From: Bacteroidales bacterium
Lineage (GTDB): Bacteria > Bacteroidota > Bacteroidia > Bacteroidales > UBA932
Direction of reading: 5' to 3'
Assembly (NCBI GenBank): GCA_017519865.1
Contig: JAFWRQ010000029.1
Coordinates: forward strand, 1 to 58,584
Length of the DNA stretch: 58,584 nucleotides
The position numbers and the translations under genes are program-made. The first letter of the stretch is position 1. Every line of letters begins with the position of its first letter. The notes beneath the pieces are model-generated. The model was not told where the DNA came from. It did not search any database and was given only the letters and a program-made list of their open reading frames with translations. This document shows, piece by piece, positions 1 through 9,017 of the stretch.

Positions 1-74
1 CTGCCGATGTTTGCCATCTGCTGCGGGAAAGACAACTCGGCCCAACGGCCGTTTTCTAAATCCTTATGTAGCAT
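1..74 (-). CDS. Small conserved protein, partial (N-terminus only)
   Basis: Read on the minus strand, an ATG at 74 opens a frame that runs off the window start. It gives 24 residues beginning MLHKDLENGRWAEL and continuing SFPQQMANIGS. The pattern 'DLENGRW..LSF..QMANIGSE' resembles a small conserved protein of about 100 residues that I recall from Bacteroidota and some other bacteria, often near tRNA genes. Its function is unknown to me. It lies directly downstream of the initiator tRNA and its terminator. The call rests on recalled similarity over a short segment, so confidence is moderate. The overlapping plus-strand frame runs through the tRNA and is not a gene. Confidence 0.5.
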   Translation of the reverse strand, partial: MLHKDLENGRWAELSFPQQMANIG

Positions 75-91
75 TATTAGAACTAGTTCTC

Positions 92-99
92 GCAAAGAT
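92..99 (-). promoter_or_regulatory. Candidate -7 box for the partial small-protein gene
   Basis: The minus strand reads TATCTTTG, a match to the Bacteroidota -7 consensus TAnnTTTG, 18 bases upstream of the ATG at 74. No good TTTG box is visible about 20 bases further upstream, where the tRNA terminator lies. Plausible but weak. Confidence 0.35.
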
Positions 100-102
100 A
101 AC

Positions 103-134
103 AAAAAAAGAGGACTTCCTTTCAGAAATCCTCT
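103..134 (-). terminator. Intrinsic terminator of the initiator tRNA
   Basis: On the minus strand a 10-bp stem (AGAGGATTTC pairing with GAAGTCCTCT, one G-T pair) with a 6-base loop is followed by seven T residues. It begins five bases after the tRNA 3' end. This is a textbook Rho-independent terminator. Confidence 0.85.
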
Positions 135-138
135 GTTG

Positions 139-211
<73 letters not shown>

Positions 212-293
212 ATATTGGACTGCAAAGATATGTACTTTTTCGTGAAAGTCCAAATCCTGCGCGGAATTTTTGTTCAAGGCCCTGGGAAAGATA

Positions 294-1703
294 CTATCCC
301 AGGAAAGCGATAATGCCGTCGATATCGTTCTTCGAGAAGGCCTTCTGTTCGCCTGTAGCGAGGTTTTTCAGCTGAATGGTTCCGGCCTGCATCTCGGATT
401 CTCCGTCGATCGAGAGGAATGGGATGGCTTTCCTGTCGGCATAGTCGAACTGCTTCTTGAGTTTGGCTGCGTCGGGGTAGACCTCGACGGAGACGCCGCG
501 TTCGCGCAGTGCGCGGGCGACGGGCAGGACATACAGCAGTTCGCTGCTGCCCATATTGGCGAAGAGCACGCGTGTGGCGGATTTAAGCCCTGCGGGGAAC
601 TTGTCCAGACCCTTGAGCACGTCGTAGATGCGGTCGGCACCGAAGCTTACGCCCACGCCGGACATGTCCGGAAGTCCGAAGATACCGGTGAGGTTATCGT
701 AGCGCCCGCCGCCGCAGATGCTGCCGATGGCGAAGTCGAGGGCCTTGACCTCGAAGATGGCCCCGGTGTAATAATTGAGGCCGCGGGCAAGCGAGAGGTC
801 GATCTCGATGGCCGAGCCGATGCCGGCGGCGGCAATCAGGCCGAAGAGCTCTTCGAGCTCGTCCAGGCCCTTGAGGCCGGCCTCCGAGACTATCCCGGAA
901 GCGGAACCGCCGTTCATCAGCGACCGCATGGTTGCAATCTTGGCGGCGTCAGTGCCGGAGAGGAGGAGGACGGGTTCCAGCACGGCCACCGCCTCCGGCG
1001 TGAGGCCCTTGCCGAGCATCTCCTCCTTGACGGCGTCAAGGCCGACTTTGTCGAGTTTGTCGATGGCCACGGTGATGTCCACGACCTTGTCGGGGAATCC
1101 GCAAATCTCGGCCAGTCCGGTCAGGACCTTGCGGTTGTTGATTTTAATCAATACCCTGACATCCAGCAGTTTGAAGACCCTGTCGATAATCTGGACAAGC
1201 TCCAGTTCATTTACCTGGGAACGTGAGCCGATGACGTCTACGTCGCACTGGTAGAACTCGCGGTAGCGGCCCTTCTGGGGCCTGTCAGCCCTCCATACAG
1301 GCTGGATTTGATAGCGCTTGAAAGGGAAGGATATTTCGTTCTGATGCTGGACTACGAAGCGTGCGAAAGGGACGGTGAGGTCGTAGCGCAGTCCCTTTTC
1401 GCATACTTTCAGCGAAAGGGCCTTGCTGTTATATGATTTGTCCCCGTCATCGGTACGGAAACTCTCATAGTCGATGCCTGAGAAAGCGTCGCCGGAGTTC
1501 AGTATGCGGAAGAGAAGTTTGTCGCCCTCATCTCCGTACTTGCCGAGCAGGGTGGAAAGGTTCTCCATCGCCGGTGTATCGATCTGCGCGTAGCCGTAGG
1601 TCTTGAAAACGCTGCGGATGGTGTCGAATATATAATTGCGTTCGGCCATCTCCTGCTGTCCGAAGTCGCGGGTGCCGTTGGGTATGGATGGTTTCTGTGC
1701 CAT
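294..1703 (-). CDS. hisS: Histidyl-tRNA synthetase
   Basis: Class II aminoacyl-tRNA synthetase that charges tRNA-His in the cytoplasm. The 469-residue protein shows the class II core: [11 protein letters not shown] at about 105-115, motif 2 with [11 protein letters not shown] at about 147-157, and the histidine-binding segment [13 protein letters not shown] in the second half. A C-terminal anticodon-binding domain ([12 protein letters not shown] onward) follows. The length fits the long HisS form common in Bacteroidota. The ATG at 1703 is followed by [14 protein letters not shown], the usual family start. It is transcribed divergently from sppA. A hairpin overlaps the stop codon but lacks a T tract, so I do not call a terminator. 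Confidence 0.97.
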   Translation of the reverse strand: MAQKPSIPNGTRDFGQQEMAERNYIFDTIRSVFKTYGYAQIDTPAMENLSTLLGKYGDEGDKLLFRILNSGDAFSGIDYESFRTDDGDKSYNSKALSLKVCEKGLRYDLTVPFARFVVQHQNEISFPFKRYQIQPVWRADRPQKGRYREFYQCDVDVIGSRSQVNELELVQIIDRVFKLLDVRVLIKINNRKVLTGLAEICGFPDKVVDITVAIDKLDKVGLDAVKEEMLGKGLTPEAVAVLEPVLLLSGTDAAKIATMRSLMNGGSASGIVSEAGLKGLDELEELFGLIAAAGIGSAIEIDLSLARGLNYYTGAIFEVKALDFAIGSICGGGRYDNLTGIFGLPDMSGVGVSFGADRIYDVLKGLDKFPAGLKSATRVLFANMGSSELLYVLPVARALRERGVSVEVYPDAAKLKKQFDYADRKAIPFLSIDGESEMQAGTIQLKNLATGEQKAFSKNDIDGIIAFLG

Positions 1704-1722
1704 GCTTCAATAGTTTATCATG

Positions 1723-1730
1723 CAAATATA
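1723..1730 (-). promoter_or_regulatory. -7 box of hisS
   Basis: The minus strand reads TATATTTG, matching TAnnTTTG, 20 bases upstream of the hisS ATG. The -33 region is not clear. It lies in the 80-base divergent spacer shared with sppA. Confidence 0.5.
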
Positions 1731-1753
1731 GCATATAAGTCGCAGTTTTTTGT

Positions 1754-1761
1754 TATTTTTG
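1754..1761 (+). promoter_or_regulatory. -7 box of sppA
   Basis: The plus strand reads TATTTTTG, matching TAnnTTTG, 22 bases upstream of the sppA ATG at 1784. No clear TTTG box is seen about 20 bases upstream, so the assignment rests on the -7 box and its position. Confidence 0.5.
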
Positions 1762-1783
1762 CCCGAATCAATAGCTTCAGAAC

Positions 1784-3583
1784 ATGAAACAATTCTTCAA
1801 AATGGTTCTGGCCGTTATATGCGGCCTCTTCATCGCAGGCATCATCTGCTTTATCCTCGGTATCGGATTCGTGTCGTCGCTGGCCGCTGCCGGCAGTTCT
1901 ACCCCGGTCCTTCCGAAGTCCGGCGTGATGGTCATCGACATGTCCAAGATCAATATAACCGAGCAGTCCACCCCTGCGTCCCCGGATGTGATGTCGCTGG
2001 TCACCGGCGGCGGCAGCATGATGGAGAACATCGGCCTCTGGAAGGCAGTACAGGCCATCAATAAGGCCGCCGGGGACCCTGCGGTCAAGTATATATTCGT
2101 CAAGCCTGACGGCGCATCCGGCGGCCTTGCCTCCCTCCAGGAGTTCCGCAAGTCCCTGGCCAATTTCCGCTTGAGCGGCAAGCCCGTCATCTCCTATATC
2201 GAGACTCCGACCACTGCTTCGTATTACCTTGCCTCCGTATCCGACAAGATCTATATGACTTCTTATCAGGGCGGAAGCTCGATGATTAACGGCATCGGCA
2301 GCAGGCTCGTTTTCTACAAGGACCTTCTCGACAAGCTGGGCGTCAACGTTCAGCTCATCCGCCACGGTAAGTATAAGTCTGCCGGCGAGGGCTATATCAA
2401 GAATGCCCCGAGCCCCGAAAACCTCGAGCAGACCCAGGCCATGATCGACGCAGTATGGGGCAGCTATGCCGCTGAGATCGCAGAGAGCAGGGGAATGTCC
2501 GTCGATGCCCTTAATGCCGCCATCGACGAGCTCAAGCTCAACATGCCCGAGGATCTCCTCCGCGAAGGTTTCGTCGACGAACTTATGGACCGTACGGCCC
2601 TTGAGAACAAACTTGCCGACCTTGCCGTCGTCGAGTCCTTCGACAAACTCAAGACCTTCACCCTTTCAGAGTACATCACCGCCAAGGTCCAGGCCAATGT
2701 CAAGGCCAAGAAGAAGATCGCCATCCTCTATGCGGACGGCGAGATCATCGAAGGTGAGGGCAAGCAGAATGTTGCCGGCGAGTATTTCACCCGCGTGATC
2801 GCCAAGGTCCGTGCCGATTCCACCATCAAGGCAGTCCTGTTCCGTGTTAATTCCCCCGGCGGCAGCGTGCTCGCCTCTGAGAGGATCAAGAACGGCATCG
2901 ACCTTCTCAGTAAGGAGAAGCCCGTTATCGCTTCTTATGGCGACTATGCAGCATCGGGAGGCTACTGGATCTCCAACAACTGCGAGAAGATCTTCTCCGA
3001 TGCCGCGACCCTCACCGGATCGATCGGCGTTTTCGGAATGATTCCTGACCTGAGCAAGACCATCAAGGACATCGCTCACGTCAACATAGTTTCCGTATCC
3101 TCCAACAAGCACACCGACATGCAGTCTTTCTTCCGTCCCCTTGATAAGGATGAACAGGACTATATGCAGGCTTCCATCGAGGATATCTATACCCGCTTCG
3201 TCAACATCGTTGCGGAGGGCCGCGACCTCCAGCCTGACTTCGTCGATTCTATAGCCCAGGGCCGCGTATGGGCGGGTTCCGACGCCATCAAGATCGGTCT
3301 CGTGGACGAGATCGGTACCCTTGAGGATGCCCTGAAATGGACGGCTGCAGCCGCAGGAGACGCCGACCTTGCCGCATGGAACATAGTCGAGTATCCCAAG
3401 CCTCAGTCCGAGATGGAGAGGATGATGGAAATGCTCGGGCAGAAGACCCCTTCCGAGAACATCTTCTCAGGCACTCCTTTCGGAGATACCGCCGGAATGC
3501 TTCTCGACTGGTACGACAGGATCAAGAACAATCCTTCGGACGTGGTGTTCGCCCGTATTCCTTATGTCATAGATATCAAGTAA
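1784..3583 (+). CDS. sppA: Signal peptide peptidase SppA (67K type)
   Basis: Membrane-bound serine protease of the S49 family that degrades cleaved signal peptides in the envelope. The 599-residue protein has one N-terminal membrane segment (about residues 5-36) and two tandem S49 domains, the long form typical of Gram-negative bacteria. The catalytic lysine is visible in RHGKYKSAGE (Lys198), in the first domain. The nucleophile serine is in YAASGGYW (Ser391), in the second domain, the arrangement known for E. coli SppA. It is transcribed alone, divergent from hisS and convergent with tilS; the two stop codons abut at 3583/3584. Confidence 0.96.
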   Translation: MKQFFKMVLAVICGLFIAGIICFILGIGFVSSLAAAGSSTPVLPKSGVMVIDMSKINITEQSTPASPDVMSLVTGGGSMMENIGLWKAVQAINKAAGDPAVKYIFVKPDGASGGLASLQEFRKSLANFRLSGKPVISYIETPTTASYYLASVSDKIYMTSYQGGSSMINGIGSRLVFYKDLLDKLGVNVQLIRHGKYKSAGEGYIKNAPSPENLEQTQAMIDAVWGSYAAEIAESRGMSVDALNAAIDELKLNMPEDLLREGFVDELMDRTALENKLADLAVVESFDKLKTFTLSEYITAKVQANVKAKKKIAILYADGEIIEGEGKQNVAGEYFTRVIAKVRADSTIKAVLFRVNSPGGSVLASERIKNGIDLLSKEKPVIASYGDYAASGGYWISNNCEKIFSDAATLTGSIGVFGMIPDLSKTIKDIAHVNIVSVSSNKHTDMQSFFRPLDKDEQDYMQASIEDIYTRFVNIVAEGRDLQPDFVDSIAQGRVWAGSDAIKIGLVDEIGTLEDALKWTAAAAGDADLAAWNIVEYPKPQSEMERMMEMLGQKTPSENIFSGTPFGDTAGMLLDWYDRIKNNPSDVVFARIPYVIDIK

Positions 3584-5002
3584 TCAAAGGATTGTAATCC
3601 TAAGGATTCTTTCGGAGCCTTCCGCTACGCGGAGGGCTTCGTCCATTCTTAGCCCGGCGACGGCCGCGACGTGGCCGTCGTGGTCCCTGTCAATGGCGGG
3701 GGAGTCCACCACGACGGCGGATTCCTTGTCGGAAAGGGACAGTTTGTTGTCGGTAAAAAGGTCGCTCAGTTTCTTGGCCCTTCCGCCCATCCCGAAAGGC
3801 CTCATCCAGTCGCCGGCGCACCAGCCGCGCAGCGTGAAGGGGAAGGGAAGTGAGGAAGCATCGCAGATGAGGGTGCCTGCGGGCTGTTTCAGGGAAACGC
3901 CGGCGAGGCCGTCCAGCACTTCGATGCGGACGGTTCTGCCCCGGAATGTATAGGTGCCCGGGCCGTTGACAGTCAGGGAATCTTCCTGTATGTCCTCCGT
4001 ACGCTTGCGCAGAGTGATGCCTGCGGCGGAAGTCTCCATGACATGGGTGGGGGAGTAGAAACGCTTGCCGGAAAAAGTGCCGGCACGGCCCTCTGCGTGC
4101 TCTTCAATCAGCGCGACCGCAGTATCCAGCGTCTTTTCACTGAATCCGAGAGGCTCCGCCAGGCGGAAGAGCAGATATTTCCAATGCTTGAATCCCAGGA
4201 GTTTATCGACATCAATCGTGCCGTCTTCCGACAGGATCTGAGACTCGGCTTCGCGGAAATAGTCCTCCGCGATGGCCCCGGCCTGGGCGAAATGCTCCAT
4301 GTCGGAGTTCAGTGTCCGGACGAAAGAAGGATTGACCTTCGCGAATTCCGGAAACACCAGGTTGCGAATGCGGTTGCGCTGCGCTTCATTCTCAGCATTG
4401 GTCCTGTCCTCGCGATACGCCACGCCGTGCTCCCGCGCGTACTCTTCGATATCTTCCCTTGTCATCCCCAGCAGCGGCCGCACCAGCCTCACCCCGTCAT
4501 CCTTCGGGATTTTCCCGAAGGATGTGGTATTTTCATGCTCTACCTTCGGGAAATGCCCGAAGGATGTGACTGTGCCGGGCTCTACCTTCGGGTAGAGAGG
4601 GGAGTCGGGGGACATGCCGGTGATGCCGCGGAGGCCGGTGCCGCGGAGGAGGTTCAGGATGAGCGTCTCGGCGTTGTCGTTGGCGTTGTGGGCGACGGCA
4701 ACGGCGTCGAAGCCGTGTTCCGCCGCGATTTGCGCGAACCATGCGTAGCGCAGTTCGCGCGCAGCCATCTCGATGCTGATGCCGTGTTCCGAAGCGTATG
4801 AGGCAGTGTCGAAATCGGCACGGAAGAAACGCACTCCATGCGCCCGTGCCCATTCCTCCACGAATTGCGCGTCCGCATCGCTGTCGGCTCCCCGCAGGTG
4901 GAAGTTGCAGTGTGCTATGGCAAAATCCCCACCGGCACGGCCGTACATGTCGGCCATGCACATGGAGTCGATGCCTCCGCTCACTGCAAGCAGGGTACGC
5001 AT
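3584..5002 (-). CDS. tilS: tRNA(Ile)-lysidine synthetase
   Basis: Modifies C34 of the CAU-anticodon tRNA-Ile to lysidine with ATP and lysine, so the tRNA reads AUA. The PP-loop motif SGGIDS is at residues 8-13, followed by the family's HCNFHLRG and VAHNANDNAET segments. The C-terminal TilS domain is present (FTLRGWCAGDWMRPFGM..KKLSDLF). It is the last gene of a minus-strand run proS, DUF3078 gene, tilS; its ATG at 5002 lies one base past the stop of the preceding gene. Between GMSPDSPLYPK and RLVRPLLGM the protein carries an extra segment encoded by two 42-base tandem repeats with palindromic ends (annotated separately). The frame stays open, so the enzyme is probably functional. Confidence 0.95.
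   Translation of the reverse strand: MRTLLAVSGGIDSMCMADMYGRAGGDFAIAHCNFHLRGADSDADAQFVEEWARAHGVRFFRADFDTASYASEHGISIEMAARELRYAWFAQIAAEHGFDAVAVAHNANDNAETLILNLLRGTGLRGITGMSPDSPLYPKVEPGTVTSFGHFPKVEHENTTSFGKIPKDDGVRLVRPLLGMTREDIEEYAREHGVAYREDRTNAENEAQRNRIRNLVFPEFAKVNPSFVRTLNSDMEHFAQAGAIAEDYFREAESQILSEDGTIDVDKLLGFKHWKYLLFRLAEPLGFSEKTLDTAVALIEEHAEGRAGTFSGKRFYSPTHVMETSAAGITLRKRTEDIQEDSLTVNGPGTYTFRGRTVRIEVLDGLAGVSLKQPAGTLICDASSLPFPFTLRGWCAGDWMRPFGMGGRAKKLSDLFTDNKLSLSDKESAVVVDSPAIDRDHDGHVAAVAGLRMDEALRVAEGSERILRITIL
4501..4597. repeat. Two 42-bp tandem palindromic repeats inside tilS
   Basis: Copies at 4501-4542 and 4543-4584 each begin with a hairpin of the form CCTTCGGG-N5-CCCGAAGG and then GATGTG; a third partial copy starts at 4585 (CCTTCGGGTAGAG). 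Because 42 is a multiple of three, each copy adds 14 residues in frame (repeat core TSFG followed by xxPK). They sit at a surface-loop-like position between two conserved TilS blocks. Confidence 0.85.
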
Positions 5003-5003
5003 G

Positions 5004-6056
5004 CTATTTGGAATCCCGCAACCTTCTGGGTTTCAGGGTGTAGACGAAATTGAAAGAGGTGAACTCCTTGAACTGTATCCTGGCCTTGCCGTCAGGATAG
5101 GAAGCAATGTCCTTCTGGTTCTTGATCCTGACATTGGGATCGTAGATGAGCCATGTGTCGAGGCCGACCTTGAAATACTTGCCGATGTTCCAGGTGATCT
5201 TGTTGTCCCAGTTCACGCGGTATTCCTTGAAAGGATTGTCGAGATAGTCGGTGAAGATGACCAGCTGAGTGCCGAAGTTGAACACTTCGTTGATGACGAA
5301 CTTGGCGTCGGCCTTGACCTGGGCACCGAACTGGAACTTGGCATAGCGGTAGTTGCTGCCGACAGCGGCGTCGAGCCCGTCCTCGCGGAGCAGCATGCCG
5401 TAGGTCTTGCGCAGTTCCTGGGCACGTACGATGGTAAAGCCTCCGGTAAGGGGTGCGATATTGATGGACAGCCAATTGTTGGGCGTCCAGTCCATACCGA
5501 GACCGAGGTTGGTGTAGGCAGGGGCGAGGAATCCTGACTTGAGCGTACCGGTCCAGAGGCCGTCAGCTCCCTGCCTGTAGTCGCTGTATCCGTTGCTGAA
5601 CTGGGAGCGGAAATCGAAGGCGGCGGTGTAACTCCATTTGGAGTCCTTGCTGGTCTTGTAGCCCCATTTGCTTTCGGCGTACATACGGTCCGTGGTGATC
5701 TGTATCAGGCCTTTCTTGTCGGCTGAGGAGAGGGTTCCGTACTGGAGCTGAAGACGGTTGCCCCAGGTCATAAGGTCCTTCTCATACTTGGCATTGGCAT
5801 CCAGTCCGGAGTTGAGGCTGAGGTTGTTGTAACCGCCGGCTGCCCAGTCGAAGAGGCTCGTCTGGTTCAGGCCGAAGGTGAACTCAGCAGCACTGGTCCA
5901 GTAATTGGGCTTGGCTTCGGCCTTCGCAACCTCGGCGGCCTTGGCCATCTCCCGCGCGGCGGCTGCGGCCGCGCTCTGCGCATCCTGCGCACGCGCTGCA
6001 CTGCCGAAGCACAGGGCTGCGGCCATGCATGTGATCATTATGTACCTAGCTTCCAT
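5004..6056 (-). CDS. DUF3078 family outer-membrane protein
   Basis: A 350-residue exported protein. The signal peptide is clear (MEARYIMITCMAAALCFGSA, cleaved after ARAQ). An alanine-rich linker follows, then a barrel-like body rich in alternating aromatic residues and ending in an aromatic strand (FNFVYTLKPRR). This matches the DUF3078 family of Bacteroidota, predicted outer-membrane beta barrels without a known role. I chose the ATG at 6056 because it is preceded by GGAAAGAG and gives a proper signal peptide. Longer in-frame starts would overlap proS. It sits between proS and tilS, probably co-transcribed. Confidence 0.78.
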   Translation of the reverse strand: MEARYIMITCMAAALCFGSAARAQDAQSAAAAAAREMAKAAEVAKAEAKPNYWTSAAEFTFGLNQTSLFDWAAGGYNNLSLNSGLDANAKYEKDLMTWGNRLQLQYGTLSSADKKGLIQITTDRMYAESKWGYKTSKDSKWSYTAAFDFRSQFSNGYSDYRQGADGLWTGTLKSGFLAPAYTNLGLGMDWTPNNWLSINIAPLTGGFTIVRAQELRKTYGMLLREDGLDAAVGSNYRYAKFQFGAQVKADAKFVINEVFNFGTQLVIFTDYLDNPFKEYRVNWDNKITWNIGKYFKVGLDTWLIYDPNVRIKNQKDIASYPDGKARIQFKEFTSFNFVYTLKPRRLRDSK

Positions 6057-6070
6057 ACTCTTTCCGTGAT

Positions 6071-7549
6071 TTAATATGAAATGGCGAACACGACCCTGCG
6101 GTGCGAGGGCTGTCCGGAGTAGATGCATTTGCCTTCTTCCTCGCAGACGCAACTGTCCACGGGGATGCAGCGGATCGTGGCCTTTGTCTCGTCCTTGATC
6201 TTCTGCTCGGTCTCGGGAGTTCCGTCCCAGTGGCAGAGCAGGAAGCCGCCTTTCTGGATCTCGGTCTTGAACTCCTCCCAGTCGTCGCATTTACGGATGT
6301 TGGCCGTCCTGAAAGCGAGGGCCTTTTCGTAAATGCCCTTCTGAATGTCGGCGAGGAGCCCGTCGATGTATTTGTCAAGGCCTTCGATGCCGACGGTGTT
6401 CTTCTCGAGCGTGTCGCGGCGATGGACCTCGACCGTGCCGTTTGCCAGGTCGCGGGGACCCATGGCCAGCCGTACCGGCACTCCCTTGAGCTCCCATTCT
6501 GCGAATTTGAAGCCCGGGCGGAGTGTGTCACGGTCGTCGACCTTGACGCTGTGCCCCATGGCCTCGAGCGATTTCTTGACTTCGTACATCTTGTCGAGGA
6601 TGGCGTTGCGCTCCTCCTCGCTCTTGTAGATGGGGACCATGACGACCTGGATGGGGGCCAGGGCGGGAGGGAGCACGAGGCCGTTGTCGTCGCCGTGGGC
6701 CATGATGAGCGCACCCATCAGACGGGTGGAAACGCCCCAGGAAGTGGCCCAGACATACTCCTGCTTGCCGTCCTTGCCTGTGAATTGCACATCGAAGGAC
6801 TTGGCGAAGTTCTGCCCCAGGAAATGCGAGGTGCCGGCCTGAAGGGCCTTGCCGTCCTGCATCATGGCCTCGATCGTAAGGGTGTCGAGCGCTCCTGCGA
6901 AACGCTCGTTGGGACTCTTGTGGCCGACAATGACTGGCAGTGCCAGGCAATTGCGTGCGAAATCGGCATATACCTGGACCATCTGTTTGGCCATCGACTC
7001 TGCCTCTTCGGCAGTGGCGTGTGCGGTGTGGCCTTCCTGCCACAGGAACTCCGCCGTGCGGAGGAACAGGCGGGTGCGCATCTCCCAGCGTACGACATTG
7101 CACCATTGGTTGCAAAGGATGGGAAGGTCGCGCCAGGACGTGACCCAGTTCTTGTAGGTGCTCCAGATGATGGTCTCGGAAGTCGGACGGACGATCAGTT
7201 CCTCCTCAAGCTTTGCATCCGGGTCGACGACCACGCCCTTGCCTTCAGGGTCGTTCATGAGCCTGTGGTGCGTCACGACCGCACATTCCTTGGCGAAACC
7301 GGCCACGTGCTCGGCTTCGCGCGAGAAGAACGATTTCGGGATGAAAAGCGGGAAATAGGCGTTCTGGACGCCTTTTTCCTTGAACATGCCGTCAAGGACG
7401 CTCTGCATCTTCTCCCAGATGGCGTAGCCATAGGGTTTGATGACCATGCACCCCCTGACAGCGGACTGTTCTGCGAGGTCCGCTTTCACCACGAGGTCAT
7501 TGTACCATTGGGAATAATTGTCGGACCGTTTGGTTACTTCTTTGGCCAT
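6071..7549 (-). CDS. proS: Prolyl-tRNA synthetase (eukaryote/archaeal-like short type)
   Basis: Class II synthetase that attaches proline to tRNA-Pro. At 492 residues it lacks the editing insertion of the long bacterial type. It begins with the archaeal/eukaryotic pattern ([38 protein letters not shown], spread over about residues 13-50). Class II motif 2 appears as [24 protein letters not shown], with the substrate segment [16 protein letters not shown] further on. The C-terminal domain ends in a hydrophobic tyrosine tail (VFAISY). This form is usual in Bacteroidales. It heads the run proS, DUF3078 gene, tilS. Confidence 0.96.
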   Translation of the reverse strand: MAKEVTKRSDNYSQWYNDLVVKADLAEQSAVRGCMVIKPYGYAIWEKMQSVLDGMFKEKGVQNAYFPLFIPKSFFSREAEHVAGFAKECAVVTHHRLMNDPEGKGVVVDPDAKLEEELIVRPTSETIIWSTYKNWVTSWRDLPILCNQWCNVVRWEMRTRLFLRTAEFLWQEGHTAHATAEEAESMAKQMVQVYADFARNCLALPVIVGHKSPNERFAGALDTLTIEAMMQDGKALQAGTSHFLGQNFAKSFDVQFTGKDGKQEYVWATSWGVSTRLMGALIMAHGDDNGLVLPPALAPIQVVMVPIYKSEEERNAILDKMYEVKKSLEAMGHSVKVDDRDTLRPGFKFAEWELKGVPVRLAMGPRDLANGTVEVHRRDTLEKNTVGIEGLDKYIDGLLADIQKGIYEKALAFRTANIRKCDDWEEFKTEIQKGGFLLCHWDGTPETEQKIKDETKATIRCIPVDSCVCEEEGKCIYSGQPSHRRVVFAISY

Positions 7550-7651
7550 ATCTTTAAAATTTGCTAATAATCAATTTTCTTGTTAACATTGTGCAACTTT
7601 CTCCGTCTTACAGACGGTTTGAAACCGGTATAATAGTTGCAAGATTGATTG

Positions 7652-7659
7652 CAAAGATA
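7652..7659 (-). promoter_or_regulatory. Candidate -7 box of proS
   Basis: The minus strand reads TATCTTTG, matching TAnnTTTG, about 100 bases upstream of the proS ATG. The -33 box is unclear. The intervening leader shows no obvious T-box or riboswitch. Confidence 0.4.
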
Positions 7660-7689
7660 CAAATTTTATCAATATAGGAGATTCTTATT

Positions 7690-8970
7690 ATGAAATCACA
7701 TGTCTTTCTCATCGCTTCGGTTCTCCTGGCGCTCACTTCCTGTGGCACCACGGCCTCGCTTACGCAGGCACCGGCTCAGCAGAAGTACCAGGACGGAATC
7801 TACTATAGGCCGCAGACCCTGTCGCTCGACGCGCAGGCTGCGCAGTTGACAGCCACTGACGACCTCATCGCCCGGACCAAGTCTTCCGCAGTGTTCGTGA
7901 AGACCGTGGGCAAGGTCGATACCCTCTTTATCCCGGAAAACATGTCCGCCTCCATCAAGTTCAACCACAGGGACAGCACCACGACGGTGTCGCTCTATGA
8001 CGACTATGATCTCGGCTGGTGGAGATGGAACACTTCGTTCAGCCCCTGGTATGGCTACAGCCTGTATTCCCCGTTCTATATCGGATCTTACAGGTGGTAC
8101 CGCGACATGTACTGGGGATGGTACGATCCTTTCTGGTATGACCCTTTCTGGTATGATCCTTTCTGGGGACCTTACTGGAGCATTGGTTTCGGACCTTTCT
8201 GGCACGATCCTTTCTTCTATTCCCCTTACTATTACGCGGGAGGACCCTGGGGTTGGTATGATCCCTTCTACTGGGGCTATCCTTACTACTATGGCGGAGG
8301 CGGCGGGGCCTATTTCGGCCCGAGGTACCGCGACCGTGAGCTCGCCACCCGTTCCGGACAGGGCACCCTCATTCCCTCCAGCCCCCGTGGCGGCGTAGGC
8401 CGCGTGGTCCGCACCGGCACCGGCAGGACGACCGCGACAGGCAGCGCATCGGCCTCCAAGGCCTCTGCTCCTGCACGCATGGCCACCGCTTCCAGGACGT
8501 CCGCTTCCGGATCCGCATCCGCGGCTGCGCGTACTGCGACCCGCACGGTGTCCACTGCTTCCCGCAGCGTGTCTTCCGCGACCAGGGCAGCATCCGCTGC
8601 AAGCAGGGCAGCGTCCACCTCGACGTCCCGCTCCGCTTCCACGGCCGTAAGGTCTTCGTCCTCTTCCGTATCCACCGCTCCTTCTGGCAGGGCTTCCTCC
8701 AATGCAGGTGCCTACCGCAGGGTCGAACCTTCCACCAGTTCCGGCAGCTACTCGGCTCCTACCCGCAGCAGTTCTTCGTCCGGCAGCTACTCGGCCCCGA
8801 CCCGCAGCAGTTCCTCATCCGGCAGCTATTCCGCTCCGAGCCGCAGCAGCAGCTCTTCGGGCAGCTTCGGCGGAGGCGGCTATAGCGGCGGAGGTGCAAG
8901 CCGCAGCGCCGGCAGCAGCAGTAGCTCGTCCAGCAGCGCCGGCAGGAGCTCCGGCGGCGGACGCCGCTAG
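7690..8970 (+). CDS. Low-complexity lipoprotein with WYDPFW and Ser-rich repeats
   Basis: A 426-residue predicted lipoprotein: the signal peptide ends in the lipobox LTSC (Cys at about residue 19). Three zones are visible. Residues 20-100 look like ordinary globular sequence. Residues about 100-215 are very rich in Trp, Tyr, Pro and Phe, with three exact WYDPF units in a row. Residues about 215-426 are almost only Ser, Ala, Arg, Thr and Gly. That tail includes three 39-base tandem units of the type GSYSAPTRSSSSS and ends in a Gly-Arg run. I recognise no catalytic domain. Proteins like this occur in Bacteroidota and are presumably surface or envelope attached. It is monocistronic and divergent from proS. 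Confidence 0.75.
   Translation: MKSHVFLIASVLLALTSCGTTASLTQAPAQQKYQDGIYYRPQTLSLDAQAAQLTATDDLIARTKSSAVFVKTVGKVDTLFIPENMSASIKFNHRDSTTTVSLYDDYDLGWWRWNTSFSPWYGYSLYSPFYIGSYRWYRDMYWGWYDPFWYDPFWYDPFWGPYWSIGFGPFWHDPFFYSPYYYAGGPWGWYDPFYWGYPYYYGGGGGAYFGPRYRDRELATRSGQGTLIPSSPRGGVGRVVRTGTGRTTATGSASASKASAPARMATASRTSASGSASAAARTATRTVSTASRSVSSATRAASAASRAASTSTSRSASTAVRSSSSSVSTAPSGRASSNAGAYRRVEPSTSSGSYSAPTRSSSSSGSYSAPTRSSSSSGSYSAPSRSSSSSGSFGGGGYSGGGASRSAGSSSSSSSSAGRSSGGGRR
8743..8859 (+). repeat. Three 39-bp in-frame tandem repeats
   Basis: Units at 8743-8781, 8782-8820 and 8821-8859 encode the 13-residue block GSYSAP(T/S)RSSSSS. Copies differ mainly at third codon positions, so the protein repeat appears selected while the DNA has diverged. 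Confidence 0.8.
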
Positions 8971-9017
8971 TATGATCTCTTTGACCATTAGTTGATTTTT
9001 ATATCCGCACTGACAAT

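Noticed and set aside
247-320. Terminator after hisS
   Set aside because: A 7-bp hairpin overlaps the stop codon but is followed by GCCTTGAAC rather than a T run on the minus strand.
270-1226. Long plus-strand frame opposite hisS
   Set aside because: Antisense to a clear hisS. High GC at third codon positions opens the opposite strand; composition is Gly/Asp/Val-rich without motifs.
4501-4597. CRISPR-like array
   Set aside because: Only two and a half copies, directly tandem with no unique spacers, inside an open gene; no cas genes in the window.
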